This document shows, piece after piece, positions 25,055-33,828 of a stretch of 64,000 bases of DNA. The notes under the pieces are model-generated. The model saw nothing but the letters and a program-made list of their open reading frames with translations, did no database searches and was not told the origin of the DNA. How positions within the stretch are numbered: position 1 is the first letter of the stretch; each line of letters opens with the position of its first letter. The translations under genes were made by a program, and so were the position numbers. The DNA comes from JADMJV01 sp964649085 (GTDB taxonomy: Bacteria > Vulcanimicrobiota > Xenobia > Xenobiales > JADMJV01), in the NCBI GenBank assembly GCA_964649085.1, contig CAZYPN010000007.1, positions 1 to 64,000 on the forward strand. Reading direction: 5' to 3'.

Positions 25055-26224
25055 TCAGCCACCAAAGAGTCGTTCAAGGATTTTTTCCGAGCACCCCGCC
25101 AGCGCCTCATAGGCCTGGAGCAATCGGGGTCTGGCCTGGCCTGACATGGCCGGAAAGCCCGTTTCCAGGATGGCCCTGGCGACATCTTCAGCACTGAGTT
25201 CTTCGACCAGCTCGGGGATCAGTGCCTCTCCCAGCAATTGGTGGGGTTGTGCCAGCAATCCTATGCGCTGGCGCTGACGAAGAATCACCTGGCCCTTGAG
25301 TCCGCGTGCTCCAGGAACCCAATCCAGCAGGCCCAGAAGTCCTACGCTGGGGAGGTATTCGGGCGCATTGAGCGGCACAATGCAAAGGATGGGCACCCCC
25401 AGAGCTCCGGCTTCAGCCGTTTTGGTGCCTGGTAAAGAAACGGCCAGGGCCGCCTCGGACAGGCGAGCCAACGATTGCTCTCTCACCAACTCCAGACGCA
25501 CCCCGCGGTGGGTTTGATAGGCGTTGGGCTCGAGACGGCCCGGTGCGTAGTCGAATCGAGCGTCGGGTCGACGCTCGAGCTCGGCCTGGAGCATCGAGTG
25601 GCTGAGGAACGGCGAGATGGGAGCCACAAACTCCAGATCGCCACATCGTTCCTGAAGCAGTTCCGCCACTCGAGCATAAAAGGGAATCAGACGCCGAGCC
25701 TCCTCGGGTCGACTGCCGGGCAACAGCGCCAGGCAGCGGGGTCGACAGGGCGGTAATTGAGGCACCGCCAGGCGGCAGGTGTCGACCACGAAGTCTCCCA
25801 CCTCACAAATTTTGGAAGGATCGATTTTTCTACGCAGGATACCGCGAGTGGAAGCCTGATTGCGACTGAAGTATCCCTCGAAACATCGATCCCACCAGGG
25901 CCTGGCCCACAAATAACTCCAGCAGCGCCAGCCATAGCGAAGTTGAAACGCGGCCGTATAGAACAGATCGCCACCCAGGTGGAGCAGCGGGGTGCCGGCG
26001 GGATACTCGCTCTGGCGTCGCCACCATAACCCGGGCAATTGCCTGGTCTGCCACACTCGATGAACCCCTGGAAAGCTGCTGAGAACATCGGCCTCGCGGC
26101 CGGTGGCGAAGGTGCACGGATAGAGTAGAACGTCGCAACTGCCCCCGCGTTCGGACAGGAGCCGGGCCAAGGGTCGAACCCAGGCCACTTCGCCGGGGCT
26201 ATTGGCGGCGATCAGCAGCTTCAC
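25055..26224 (-). CDS. LpxB-like (lipid-A-disaccharide synthase-related) glycosyltransferase
   Basis: A 389-residue protein from GTG 26224 (VKLLIAANSPGEVAWVRPLA). The pattern of LpxB-type GT-B enzymes is clear: an N-terminal SPGEVAWVRPLA, the central LLPGSRPEEARRL (the LPGSR motif) and SLPGTKTAEAGALGVPILC, the donor-site region equivalent to the LpxB SGTATLE segment. Sequence outside these motifs is divergent, so it may act on another lipid-linked sugar. The start lies 26 bases inside rfaE2, placing it in an envelope glycoconjugate operon. The frame is open to 26353. Confidence 0.75.
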   Translation of the reverse strand: MKLLIAANSPGEVAWVRPLARLLSERGGSCDVLLYPCTFATGREADVLSSFPGVHRVWQTRQLPGLWWRRQSEYPAGTPLLHLGGDLFYTAAFQLRYGWRCWSYLWARPWWDRCFEGYFSRNQASTRGILRRKIDPSKICEVGDFVVDTCRLAVPQLPPCRPRCLALLPGSRPEEARRLIPFYARVAELLQERCGDLEFVAPISPFLSHSMLQAELERRPDARFDYAPGRLEPNAYQTHRGVRLELVREQSLARLSEAALAVSLPGTKTAEAGALGVPILCIVPLNAPEYLPSVGLLGLLDWVPGARGLKGQVILRQRQRIGLLAQPHQLLGEALIPELVEELSAEDVARAILETGFPAMSGQARPRLLQAYEALAGCSEKILERLFGG

Positions 26225-26684
26225 GGATCTGTTGCTCCAAATGGGTCGTCGAGCGCCCCTCGACCAGAGGGGTGAGACGAATTTCCCCGCCATAGGCACG
26301 GACCACAGCCGTTTCAGGCATCTCTTCGATGACATAGTCGCCACCCTTGACATGCACGTCGGGACGCACTTGTTGCAGTACGGCGGTCGGGGTATCCTCG
26401 GAAAACATCACCACGAAATCGACGCACTCAAATCCTGCCAGCAGTTCGGCCCGGTCGTTCTCCCCGACCAGGGGGCGATGGGGCCCCTTGAGGCGGGAAA
26501 CACTGGCATCGGAGTTCACACCCACCACCAACACATCGCCCTGCTGTCGGGCCCATTGCAGGGTGCGCAGGTGACCCACGTGGAGCAAATCGAAACAGCC
26601 GTTGGTAAAGACAATTCGCTGGCCGGCGGCTCGCCGGGGCTGCAATTCTCGCACCAGATCCGCCAGCGAGCAAACCTTGCTCAT
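26199..26684 (-). CDS. rfaE2: D-glycero-beta-D-manno-heptose 1-phosphate adenylyltransferase
   Basis: A 161-residue nucleotidyltransferase with FTNGCFDLLHVGHLRTL (HVGH at 35-38), the class signature, plus VGVNSDASVSRLKG and a late EGRSTTHL. It makes ADP-heptose from heptose 1-phosphate, the donor for the LPS inner core. In many bacteria it is fused to the kinase domain as HldE; here the two are separate adjacent genes overlapping by 4 bases. ATP/cytidylyl specificity is inferred from the neighbouring kinase. Confidence 0.92.
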   Translation of the reverse strand: MSKVCSLADLVRELQPRRAAGQRIVFTNGCFDLLHVGHLRTLQWARQQGDVLVVGVNSDASVSRLKGPHRPLVGENDRAELLAGFECVDFVVMFSEDTPTAVLQQVRPDVHVKGGDYVIEEMPETAVVRAYGGEIRLTPLVEGRSTTHLEQQIREAADRRQ

Positions 26685-27670
26685 CGTGGCTCCTGAAAGC
26701 TTTCCAGGATCTCCTGGGCACTGGCCGTGGCCGTGCCCACCTTCTTGACAACCACCGCAGCGGCGTGACTGGCAACCTCGATGGCCTGAGCGGGAACGGC
26801 ACCCGCCGCCAGGCTCCAGGCCAGCGTAGCCAGCACGGTGTCTCCAGCCCCGCTGACATCGAAAACCTGACTGGCCAGCGCGGGTTGGTGATGCACTTTG
26901 CCGCCCTGCTCAAACAGGGTCATGCCCTGTTCCCCCCGAGTAACCACCAGATGGCTGCCGGGCAGTCTGGAAGCCAGGCGCGAGCCAGCCTCCAGCAGGT
27001 TGGCCAGTGGCGTGGTGGCCACCCCGCTGGCCTGGTGAGCCTCACGAGCGTTCAGCGTGATCAAAGTGGCCCCCAAAAACCGGTCCAGATTCTCGGGCTT
27101 GGGCCCCCCCAGCAGTGGAACGCCCTTTTGCTGAGCCAGGGCAATCATCGAGCCTACCAATCCTGGTTGAAACAATCCCTTGTTGTAATCGGAAAACACG
27201 ACACCACGACAGTCCTCGAGATGGCGCTGAAAGACCTCGAGCACCTGGACCTGGAGAGCAGGACTCAGAGACTCGCGACTTTCGAAATCCGCCCGGACAA
27301 CCTGTTGCGAATGAGCCACAATGCGCGTTTTCAGAGTGGTGGGCCGGGTGGGGTCGGCCACCACCCCGCTGACGTCTGCACCCTTGCGCTTCAACAAGGT
27401 CTTCAGGCGTCGGCCCGATTCGTCGCGTCCGACCACCCCAACCATGCGCACCGGCACTCCCAGAGTTCGCAAATTGCTCACAACGTTGGCGGCGCCACCC
27501 GGGGTGTAGGTGTAACGCACCACATCTACCACCGGTATGGGGGCCTCGGGTGAGATTCGGCTGACCTGACCCCACACCCAATGGTCGAGCATCAGATCGC
27601 CCACTACCAGCAGGGGGTTTTGAGAACAGGTATCGATCCATTTCTGCAAGGTTGAACGTCGGATGGACAT
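26681..27670 (-). CDS. rfaE1: D-glycero-beta-D-manno-heptose-7-phosphate kinase
   Basis: A 329-residue PfkB-family kinase from ATG 27670. Signatures are VVGDLMLDHWVWG, TPGGAANVVSNLRTLG and DVSGAGDTVLATLA near the C-terminus, which carries the catalytic base Asp. It phosphorylates heptose 7-phosphate at C1. The order of kinase then adenylyltransferase (ATGA overlap) fits a split HldE pathway. The open frame extends to 28024 but overlaps the preceding glycosyltransferase. Confidence 0.92.
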   Translation of the reverse strand: MSIRRSTLQKWIDTCSQNPLLVVGDLMLDHWVWGQVSRISPEAPIPVVDVVRYTYTPGGAANVVSNLRTLGVPVRMVGVVGRDESGRRLKTLLKRKGADVSGVVADPTRPTTLKTRIVAHSQQVVRADFESRESLSPALQVQVLEVFQRHLEDCRGVVFSDYNKGLFQPGLVGSMIALAQQKGVPLLGGPKPENLDRFLGATLITLNAREAHQASGVATTPLANLLEAGSRLASRLPGSHLVVTRGEQGMTLFEQGGKVHHQPALASQVFDVSGAGDTVLATLAWSLAAGAVPAQAIEVASHAAAVVVKKVGTATASAQEILESFQEPR

Positions 27671-27671
27671 C

Positions 27672-28805
27672 TTAGATCCCTTCGGGCAGTTGCAGGTGAG
27701 GCGGGAGGCTGGGAAACACCCCGGACCCCGTACGTCGAGGACGGCGAGCCACCTCCTCAATGTAGTGCAGAATCTCACCAGCGGTTTGAGCCCAACTAAA
27801 GTGTTGCAGGTGTTGCTCCAATTCTTCAGCGGAACGGGCTGGAGATTGTAACGCTTCGAGAATGACCTTGGCCATGTCCACGGAATCCTTCGGGTTGAAG
27901 TAGAACGGCAAGCTCCCTCCGACTTCCGGCAGCGACGAGCGTCGCGAGGCTGCGCAACGTGCGCCACATGCCAGAGCCTCAAGAAGCGGCAGACCAAAAC
28001 CCTCGTAATGCGAGGGCATGACAAAAAGGTCAGCCTGACGATAGAGAGCCACCAGTTGCGGATCGTCGACCTGCTCCAGCCAGACCAGACGATCCTTCAG
28101 CGAGCGAGTTACGTCTTCGAGCTCGTGGGTTTTTCCCCAAAGCCGGTCCGTCCAGGACGTATGCGGTCGCGGACAAACCAGGGCCAGTTGATGAGGGAGC
28201 TGTTTCTCCAGCAGCGCAAAGGCCTCCAGCAAGCCGCCCAGGTTCTTGCGCGGCTCCAAGGTGCCCACGTAAAGAAGGAAGGGTTTTCCCCGAAGTTCCT
28301 CGGGGATCAACTCGGGATCGATGGGCAGGTCCGAGCGAAAAACCTGGCGGTCGTGGGCCCAGTAGACGACCTCCATATCCTCCACCGGGTAGCCGAGATG
28401 ATGGTGAATCTCACCGCGGGAAAAATTCGAGACCGTCATCACCGCGTCGGCGTGCCGGACCGCCTCGGCCACACGAGCCCGATCGTCCTCGCGATGGCGA
28501 GTCTGAGGGTGAAATTCAGTAAAAGCGGCGACGTCGTGAATCAGGGCGACGCGCGGACACTCGGGATCCCAATCGATGCGATTCCAGGGAAACCAGCAGA
28601 CGTCCAGTTCAGGAGCCTCGTTGTAGAGACAGAGCTTCCAACCTCGTCGCTCCCAATCTTTCAGGCTGTTCAAATGGCGACGCTCGAGAGCCAGCAACCA
28701 GAAGCGTTCGGGGTCGGCCTCCCACTGGCTCAGGACCGCCCGAAGGCAGCGCCCCATCCCGCGTTGATCACGAGCCAGAAAAGAAGCGTCGATGCCGATC
28801 TTCAC
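27672..28805 (-). CDS. Family 1/4-type glycosyltransferase
   Basis: A 377-residue GT-B glycosyltransferase. FLLYVGTLEPRKNLGGLLEA and SHYEGFGLPLLEALACGA are the standard GT4 signatures, the second containing the E-x7-E nucleotide-sugar motif. It ends one base before rfaE1, so it sits in the same operon as ADP-heptose synthesis. It may transfer heptose or another sugar onto an LPS or related glycan. Confidence 0.92.
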   Translation of the reverse strand: MKIGIDASFLARDQRGMGRCLRAVLSQWEADPERFWLLALERRHLNSLKDWERRGWKLCLYNEAPELDVCWFPWNRIDWDPECPRVALIHDVAAFTEFHPQTRHREDDRARVAEAVRHADAVMTVSNFSRGEIHHHLGYPVEDMEVVYWAHDRQVFRSDLPIDPELIPEELRGKPFLLYVGTLEPRKNLGGLLEAFALLEKQLPHQLALVCPRPHTSWTDRLWGKTHELEDVTRSLKDRLVWLEQVDDPQLVALYRQADLFVMPSHYEGFGLPLLEALACGARCAASRRSSLPEVGGSLPFYFNPKDSVDMAKVILEALQSPARSAEELEQHLQHFSWAQTAGEILHYIEEVARRPRRTGSGVFPSLPPHLQLPEGI

Positions 28806-28811
28806 CGGTAA

Positions 28812-30539
28812 TCAACCGACGAGCAGAGGGATGTGAGCGAACTTGTCGACATCCACCAGCCCGAGGTCGGTCATCTTTAAACTGGGTATCACGGGCAGTG
28901 CCAGGAAGCTCAAGGACATGAAAGGGTTGGGCGCGGTGCCCCCCAACCGCCGGGTGGCCTCGATCAGCTGGAGGTTCTGCTCCGCCACCTGTTCCAGTTC
29001 CTGATCCGAGAGCAAACCGGCAATCGGCAAGGGAAGGGCCGCCAGCACCTGGCCATCGGCGACCACTACCCATCCCCCACCCAGCCGCTCAACTTCGCGG
29101 GCAGCCAACAACATATCGCGATTGCTGCAACCAGCGATCACGAGGTTATGGCTATCGTGAGCCACCGTCGAGGCCAGAGCCCCACGCTGGATACCAAAAC
29201 CGCGTACGAACCCCAGACCCACGTTCCCACTGGCGCGGTGGCGCTCGACCACAGCAATTTTCAGCAAGTCCTGAGCCGGATCGGCCTGCCATTTACCCTC
29301 CACAAGCGGGGGACGGGCCTGACTTCGCCCGGTGACGATTTGATGGGGAATCAGTTCGATCACGTGCACATCGTGATCGCTGCCAGCGATGTCAAAACTG
29401 CTTTCCTGCAGGGAGGGCAGGGCGATGCTTGCTCCCGGTGAGGCAACTTCTGGAGGCGACCCCGTCCAGGTCAGGCGCCCGCTTTCGGCTACCCACTGCC
29501 CCCGTTTCATCACACGTTCCACACCGACTTCCGCCAGATCGCCAATCACCACAAGGTCGGCCTGGTAGCCCGGTGCCAGGGCCCCCTGAAACTGCAGTTG
29601 AAAATATCGCGCGGCATGATAGCTGGCCATGGAATAGGCCCGTGCCACCGGGCACCCGAGCGCGATGGCCTTGCGGATACAGAAGTCGACGTGGCCCTCG
29701 CGCAGCAGATCGATCGGCTCGCGATCGTCGGTAACAAAGAAGCAGCGGTGTGCATTCACCTCGTCGACCACCGGAAGAAGGGCCTCGATATCGCGAGTCA
29801 CCGAGCCCTCTCGCAACATCAGATGAAGGCCCAGACGCAGCTTCTCCCGGGCCTCTTCCGCTCGGGTACATTCGTGGTCCGATTGGACCCCGGCGGCGAC
29901 ATAGGCGCACAGCGCCTTGCCAGACAGTTGGGGGGCGTGGCCGTCGACGGGTTGGTCGCCGGTTTGCAGGACCTTCTGAAGACAATCGGGGTCGCCGTGA
30001 ACAAGTCCGGGGAAATTCATCATCTCGGCCAGCCCCAGCAGACGGGGATGTCGCAACTGAGCCAGTTCAGCCGCCTCGAGCCGAGCGCCAGCATTCTCCA
30101 GATGGGTGGCTGGAACGCAGGAACTGCGCATAACCCACATGTCCAGCGGCAGGCCCTCGGAACTCTCAAGAAGATACTGAATGCCACGGGCTCCCCATAC
30201 GTTGGCGATTTCGTGAGGGTCGGTAATCACCGTCGTAGTACCCCGGGGCACCACCGCTCGAGCAAACTGCCAGGGGGTCACCATCGACGATTCCAGATGC
30301 ATATGTCCATCGATAAAGCCCGGCACCAGATAGCGACCGGAGAGATCGATCACCTCGTGCCCTTCATAGTTGCCCAGACCGGCGATGCGATCGCCCTCAA
30401 TGGCGACATCTTGAGTCAAGAACTCACCGGTAAAGACGTTCAACACACGGGCTCCTCGCAGCACCGTGGCAGCGGGCACCTCGCCTCTGGCCACGGCCAG
30501 CAAGCGTTGGGCCTGTTCGAAAGAAGGACGATTTTGCAT
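28812..30539 (-). CDS. ade: Adenine deaminase
   Basis: A 575-residue amidohydrolase of the Ade/AdeC type, converting adenine to hypoxanthine and ammonia in purine salvage. GFIDGHMHLESSM carries the metal-binding HxH, followed by TDPHEIANVWG. The C-terminal domain (VAHDSHNLVIAGCSN, GGGWVVV, PNPFMSLSFLALPVIP) is distinctive for adenine deaminases. Length is normal. It precedes the glycosyltransferase by 6 bases on the same strand, an unusual neighbour for LPS genes. Confidence 0.95.
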   Translation of the reverse strand: MQNRPSFEQAQRLLAVARGEVPAATVLRGARVLNVFTGEFLTQDVAIEGDRIAGLGNYEGHEVIDLSGRYLVPGFIDGHMHLESSMVTPWQFARAVVPRGTTTVITDPHEIANVWGARGIQYLLESSEGLPLDMWVMRSSCVPATHLENAGARLEAAELAQLRHPRLLGLAEMMNFPGLVHGDPDCLQKVLQTGDQPVDGHAPQLSGKALCAYVAAGVQSDHECTRAEEAREKLRLGLHLMLREGSVTRDIEALLPVVDEVNAHRCFFVTDDREPIDLLREGHVDFCIRKAIALGCPVARAYSMASYHAARYFQLQFQGALAPGYQADLVVIGDLAEVGVERVMKRGQWVAESGRLTWTGSPPEVASPGASIALPSLQESSFDIAGSDHDVHVIELIPHQIVTGRSQARPPLVEGKWQADPAQDLLKIAVVERHRASGNVGLGFVRGFGIQRGALASTVAHDSHNLVIAGCSNRDMLLAAREVERLGGGWVVVADGQVLAALPLPIAGLLSDQELEQVAEQNLQLIEATRRLGGTAPNPFMSLSFLALPVIPSLKMTDLGLVDVDKFAHIPLLVG

Positions 30540-30596
30540 CGGGAGGGGTTTGTTTCATGGCGCAGGATTCCTTGCCTGGCACCAGTAGTTTGTGAG

Positions 30597-31010
30597 GTGC
30601 GCCTGCTGGTTCTCACTCTGATCCTGTTGATTTCGGGCTGTCACCTGGATGATCGACCGGTGGCCTTACGACGCGCTATGGATCAGGTGCGAAGCGTGCT
30701 GGCCAATCCTCGCCTGCTGCAGATGGCCCGTCAGAAGAAGGCTCCCCTCGGCCTTGAAGAGCGACTGGTAGAGTGCCTGTTCAGCCCCGAAGGCCAAAAG
30801 TTGTGGCCCAAACCACTCGATGCCGAGCACGATTTCCGCAGCCAGGACGCCTCTCGACTGCCCGGCAGAATCGCCTATCTTCGCCGTCCCGAACTGCCCT
30901 GGTGCGTGGTCGTCAGGGCCGAACCCGAACGGCATCGAATCAACCTGAGCGGTTATGGCCAGACACTGGACAGCCCCCTGTTGACCGAGTCGATCAGCCT
31001 GCAGCCCTGA
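30597..31010 (+). CDS. Small putative lipoprotein
   Basis: From GTG 30597 a 137-residue protein with a short lipoprotein signal (VRLLVLTLILLISGC, lipobox Cys15). The mature part is hydrophilic and of unknown fold (ARQKKAPLGLEERLVECLF, PELPWCVVVRAEPERHRINL). The frame is open far upstream opposite adenine deaminase; only the segment from 30597 is supported. Weak ribosome site. Not recognised. Confidence 0.6.
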   Translation: MRLLVLTLILLISGCHLDDRPVALRRAMDQVRSVLANPRLLQMARQKKAPLGLEERLVECLFSPEGQKLWPKPLDAEHDFRSQDASRLPGRIAYLRRPELPWCVVVRAEPERHRINLSGYGQTLDSPLLTESISLQP

Positions 31011-31068
31011 ATGTTTGCCCCGAGGTCCTGAGAGGCATAATAGCCATCCGGGGTTTGAGGGAGGTACT

Positions 31069-31965
31069 GTGAGTCTCGAAGTCTACATTGATGGAAAATA
31101 CTATCCCAAGGAACAGGCACGGGTATCGGTATACGATCACGGGTTGCTCTATGGCGATGGTGTCTTTGAAGGGATTCGAGCCTACAGCGGACGAGTCTTC
31201 CGCCTGGACGAGCACCTCCAGCGCCTCTACGCCTCGGCGCGATCGGTGGCGATTGAAATTCCGGTGCCGCTCGACGAAATGCGCCAGATCGTCCTCAATA
31301 CGTTGCGCAGGAACCAACTGAAAGACAGCTACATCCGACTCATGGTGACCCGCGGCGTCGGCGACCTTGGGTTGGACCCGCGCAAATGTGACAAGGCCTC
31401 GATCATCTGCATCACCGATACCATCAAGCTCTATCCGGCCGATGCTTATGAGCAGGGAATGCGTATCATCATTGCCTCAACGCGCAAGAATTCCCCAGAC
31501 TGCCTGAGCCCCCGCATCAAGTCGATGAACTATCTCAACAATATCCTGGCCAAGATCGAAGCGATTGGAGCCGGAGTCGCAGAATCACTGATGCTCGACA
31601 AGAACGGATTCCTGACGGAATGTACCTCCGAGAACATCTTTCTCATCAAGAATCGGGTTCTCTACACCCCGACGGCCGTAGTGGGAATTCTCGAGGGCAT
31701 TACCCGCAGCGTGGTGATGGAGCTTGCCCAACGGGCCGGCATCGAGGTCCAGATGGCCTTCCTAACTCCGCACGACCTCTACACCGCCGACGAAAGCTTC
31801 GTGACCGGCACGGGGGCAGAGATTCTTCCCGTCGTCGAGGTGGGGCATCGCAAAGTGGGCGACGGGCGCGTGGGCCCGGTGACCAAACAATTGCTCTCGG
31901 CCTTCCGCGAGTTGACCCAAAGGGGCGGAACCCCTATCTACGAAACCGACACCGCCGGAGTGTAA
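31069..31965 (+). CDS. ilvE: Branched-chain amino acid aminotransferase
   Basis: A 298-residue fold-type IV PLP aminotransferase from GTG 31069 (GGGAGG upstream). The PLP lysine is Lys151 in RIKSMNYLNNIL, and YGDGVFEGIRAY, LTECTSENIF and GITRSVVMEL match IlvE. It interconverts Leu, Ile and Val with their keto acids. D-amino-acid transaminase and aminodeoxychorismate lyase are related, but these motifs favour IlvE. Confidence 0.93.
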   Translation: MSLEVYIDGKYYPKEQARVSVYDHGLLYGDGVFEGIRAYSGRVFRLDEHLQRLYASARSVAIEIPVPLDEMRQIVLNTLRRNQLKDSYIRLMVTRGVGDLGLDPRKCDKASIICITDTIKLYPADAYEQGMRIIIASTRKNSPDCLSPRIKSMNYLNNILAKIEAIGAGVAESLMLDKNGFLTECTSENIFLIKNRVLYTPTAVVGILEGITRSVVMELAQRAGIEVQMAFLTPHDLYTADESFVTGTGAEILPVVEVGHRKVGDGRVGPVTKQLLSAFRELTQRGGTPIYETDTAGV

Positions 31966-31987
31966 ATCACCGAAAGCAGGGCCACCC

Positions 31988-32515
31988 TTAGCTGGCAAAG
32001 GCGCTGCTGAGTAACGCCCCGGCGACCACGCCCTTTTTGGCAAACACCGCGGCCGCCACGGCGGGAGGGAAAGTGGCTGCCGCCACGGCCCCGTTGGCAG
32101 CCGAGAAAGCCGCCCAGGCAAAGGGGGCAGCTTTGCCCAGTCGTAAAGCCAGTTTCTGAGTCCAGCCCAGCTGTTCGGGGTTGTCGTTCATCAGGCTGCG
32201 GGCCGCCTCATAAGCCCGGCGTCCGGAAAGATAGCCGAGCGCCGCACCGGTCACCCCTCCCAATATGCCCCCGGGAACACCGCCCCACGAGGCCATGGCA
32301 TAGCCGGCCAGTCCGCTAGGAATGGCACCCACGGCTGCCCCGGCTGCGCCCCGGGCAGCCTTCAAGCCGAAGCGGGTCAGCCGCTCTCCCCATCCTACCT
32401 CAGGAGGCGGATCGGGAACCTCAGGAGGCGGATCGGGAACCGGCGGCTGGGCCTGCAAGGGGGTCGGTCGCAGTCGCAGCGGAAGAACGCCCGTGCGATA
32501 GCTTTGAAGCTTCAT
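31988..32515 (-). CDS. Gly/Ala-rich putative membrane-associated protein
   Basis: From ATG 32515, 175 residues. A Pro-rich N-terminus holds a tandem PDPPPEV repeat, followed by several Gly/Ala-rich helices with glycine-zipper-like spacing (AAGAAVGAIPSGLAGYAM, GGVPGGILGGVTGAALGYL) and a hydrophobic C-terminus. Glycine-zipper stretches are common in membrane-inserting proteins. No family assigned; the start is uncertain (GTG 32524 also possible). Confidence 0.55.
   Translation of the reverse strand: MKLQSYRTGVLPLRLRPTPLQAQPPVPDPPPEVPDPPPEVGWGERLTRFGLKAARGAAGAAVGAIPSGLAGYAMASWGGVPGGILGGVTGAALGYLSGRRAYEAARSLMNDNPEQLGWTQKLALRLGKAAPFAWAAFSAANGAVAAATFPPAVAAAVFAKKGVVAGALLSSAFAS
32399..32440. repeat. 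Two tandem 21-base copies in the Pro-rich coding region
   Basis: CTCAGGAGGCGGATCGGGAAC occurs twice back to back and encodes the PDPPPEV repeat on the minus strand. A simple in-frame duplication. Confidence 0.8.
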
Positions 32516-32596
32516 GCCGACCACGCTAAGGCAAAGGTCAAGAAAAATCAGGCAAACTCTTGCAACCGATTAACCACATCGGATAGTGTTTACACA

Positions 32597-32815
32597 ATGT
32601 TCACAAGAACTCTTGCCCTCTGCCAGGCCGATGCCATTGCTCGACTGGCTCGCCTCCGCTCAGCTGTGTCTGCGCAACTGACCCCCGATGGCCACCTGGC
32701 ACTGGAAATCCCGCCGCGAAGTCAGGCCTGGGTTCGCCACACGCTGGGGCCCTATAGCGGCAACGTCATTCGAGTGCTCCGTTGGGAGTCTACTCAGGCC
32801 GCAGTCTCGCCCTAG
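32597..32815 (+). CDS. Small hypothetical protein
   Basis: From ATG 32597, 72 residues (MFTRTLALCQADAIARLARL ...). The A/T-rich segment before it (about 32520-32596) could hold a promoter, and the coding part returns to the GC-rich style of the region. No motif is seen beyond a helical N-terminus and a strand-rich end (NVIRVLRWES). Support is modest. Confidence 0.45.
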   Translation: MFTRTLALCQADAIARLARLRSAVSAQLTPDGHLALEIPPRSQAWVRHTLGPYSGNVIRVLRWESTQAAVSP

Positions 32816-32871
32816 GGGGCCGCGGTTCAAACGACATTTTCCGGTCGGCCGGGGTTTCCCCGCAATGAGTT

Positions 32872-33141
32872 TTAGCGGCTTCCTAGCCAGGCCTCAACCT
32901 CAGCCGTCTGTCCGCCCACCAGAAACACTTCTTGAGTGGCCCCTCCCACCAGGTAGAGACACTTCAGTCCCGTGGGCGTAGGGTACTGAAGCTTGAGCTG
33001 GGCCGCACCTCTGCCCTTGCGACGATGGATCCGCCCGGGCACGATGCGCTGCACACTGGGACATTCCTCGAGAAGTTGTTTCAACAGAGCTTCCAACCCC
33101 TCAAGCATGCTGTGTTCGTGCTTGACTTTACCAAATTTCAT
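32872..33141 (-). CDS. DUF2103-like predicted metal-binding protein
   Basis: An 89-residue protein with KVKHEHSMLEGLEALLKQLL, IVPGRIHRRKG and LKLQYPTPTGLKCL, which fits the small DUF2103 family as I recall it. The His pair (HEH) may bind a metal. Its start overlaps the stop of the upstream MiaE-like gene by 4 bases, suggesting co-expression. Function unknown. Confidence 0.6.
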   Translation of the reverse strand: MKFGKVKHEHSMLEGLEALLKQLLEECPSVQRIVPGRIHRRKGRGAAQLKLQYPTPTGLKCLYLVGGATQEVFLVGGQTAEVEAWLGSR

Positions 33142-33752
33142 CCGCTGCTATGGAGCCGTGGCCCGGGCGGCTGCTTTTGGATCAGTTCGGACTCCAGATC
33201 GAGAAGTTCATTCCAGCGCTGGTCCACCCGGCCTCGCTTTTTTTCCAACTGGCGAGCCAGCTTGAGGAAAACCCGATAGTGGTTATGTTCTGAACCCCAC
33301 AGCGCGCGATACAGGCGCTGGAGTTGAGGGTCGGGGCACAGTCGGCCGAGAATCTCAAAACGCTCGCAGCTGCGCAATTCGATCAACGACGACACCAGCA
33401 CTCGGTCCACCAGTTCATCCAGGCCCTGGCCCATACGAATCATGTCCCGCAACCCGGCCGCATAGTCGCTTTTGTGAAAGCGGCTCAACTGGCGCCCGCG
33501 CTGAGCCAATAACTTGCTGACCTTGAAGAGATGGTCGGTCTCGTCGCGGGCGATGCTGGCCAGGGTGGACACCCAACCCAAGGGCGGTGAAGGCTGTGGC
33601 CAACGGTTGAGCAGGTCCATCGCATTGGTGGCGGCCTTGCGTTCCAGGTGAGCGTGATCGTCGAGCAGCGAGCAAAGGTCTTGCATAGCGCTGTCGGCCC
33701 AAGAATCGGGCGTAAACCAGCGCAGAGGCAGGCTTTCCACAGAAGCTTTCAT
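33138..33752 (-). CDS. miaE: tRNA-(ms2io6A37) hydroxylase-like diiron protein
   Basis: A 204-residue ferritin-like protein. The MiaE pattern is visible: LLDDHAHLERKAATNAMDLL, SIARDETDHLFKV, LRSCERFEIL and a final SEHNHYRVFL, which supply the Glu and His ligands of a diiron site. MiaE hydroxylates the isopentenyl group of ms2i6A at position 37 of tRNAs. The last motif is atypical (HNHYRVF), so exact substrate equivalence is inferred. It is followed by the DUF2103 gene. Confidence 0.8.
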   Translation of the reverse strand: MKASVESLPLRWFTPDSWADSAMQDLCSLLDDHAHLERKAATNAMDLLNRWPQPSPPLGWVSTLASIARDETDHLFKVSKLLAQRGRQLSRFHKSDYAAGLRDMIRMGQGLDELVDRVLVSSLIELRSCERFEILGRLCPDPQLQRLYRALWGSEHNHYRVFLKLARQLEKKRGRVDQRWNELLDLESELIQKQPPGPRLHSSG

Positions 33753-33775
33753 GGCCTGGAACTTTGGCCTTCGCC

Positions 33776-33804
33776 TTGCGGTTCCCCCTGTTATGGGCTA
33801 AGAT
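33776..33804 (+). promoter_or_regulatory. Probable sigma-70-type promoter for the secreted Gly/Phe-rich protein
   Basis: TTGCGG (33776-33781) and TAAGAT (33799-33804) are separated by 17 bases, about 25 bases upstream of the ATG at 33829, which has GGAGG before it. Confidence 0.55.
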
Positions 33805-33828
33805 CCAGGAATCAGCGAGGAGGAATCA

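Noticed and set aside
29598..30596. Long plus-strand frame opposite adenine deaminase
   Set aside because: It has no domain of its own. Only the segment from 30597 beyond the deaminase start resembles a lipoprotein.
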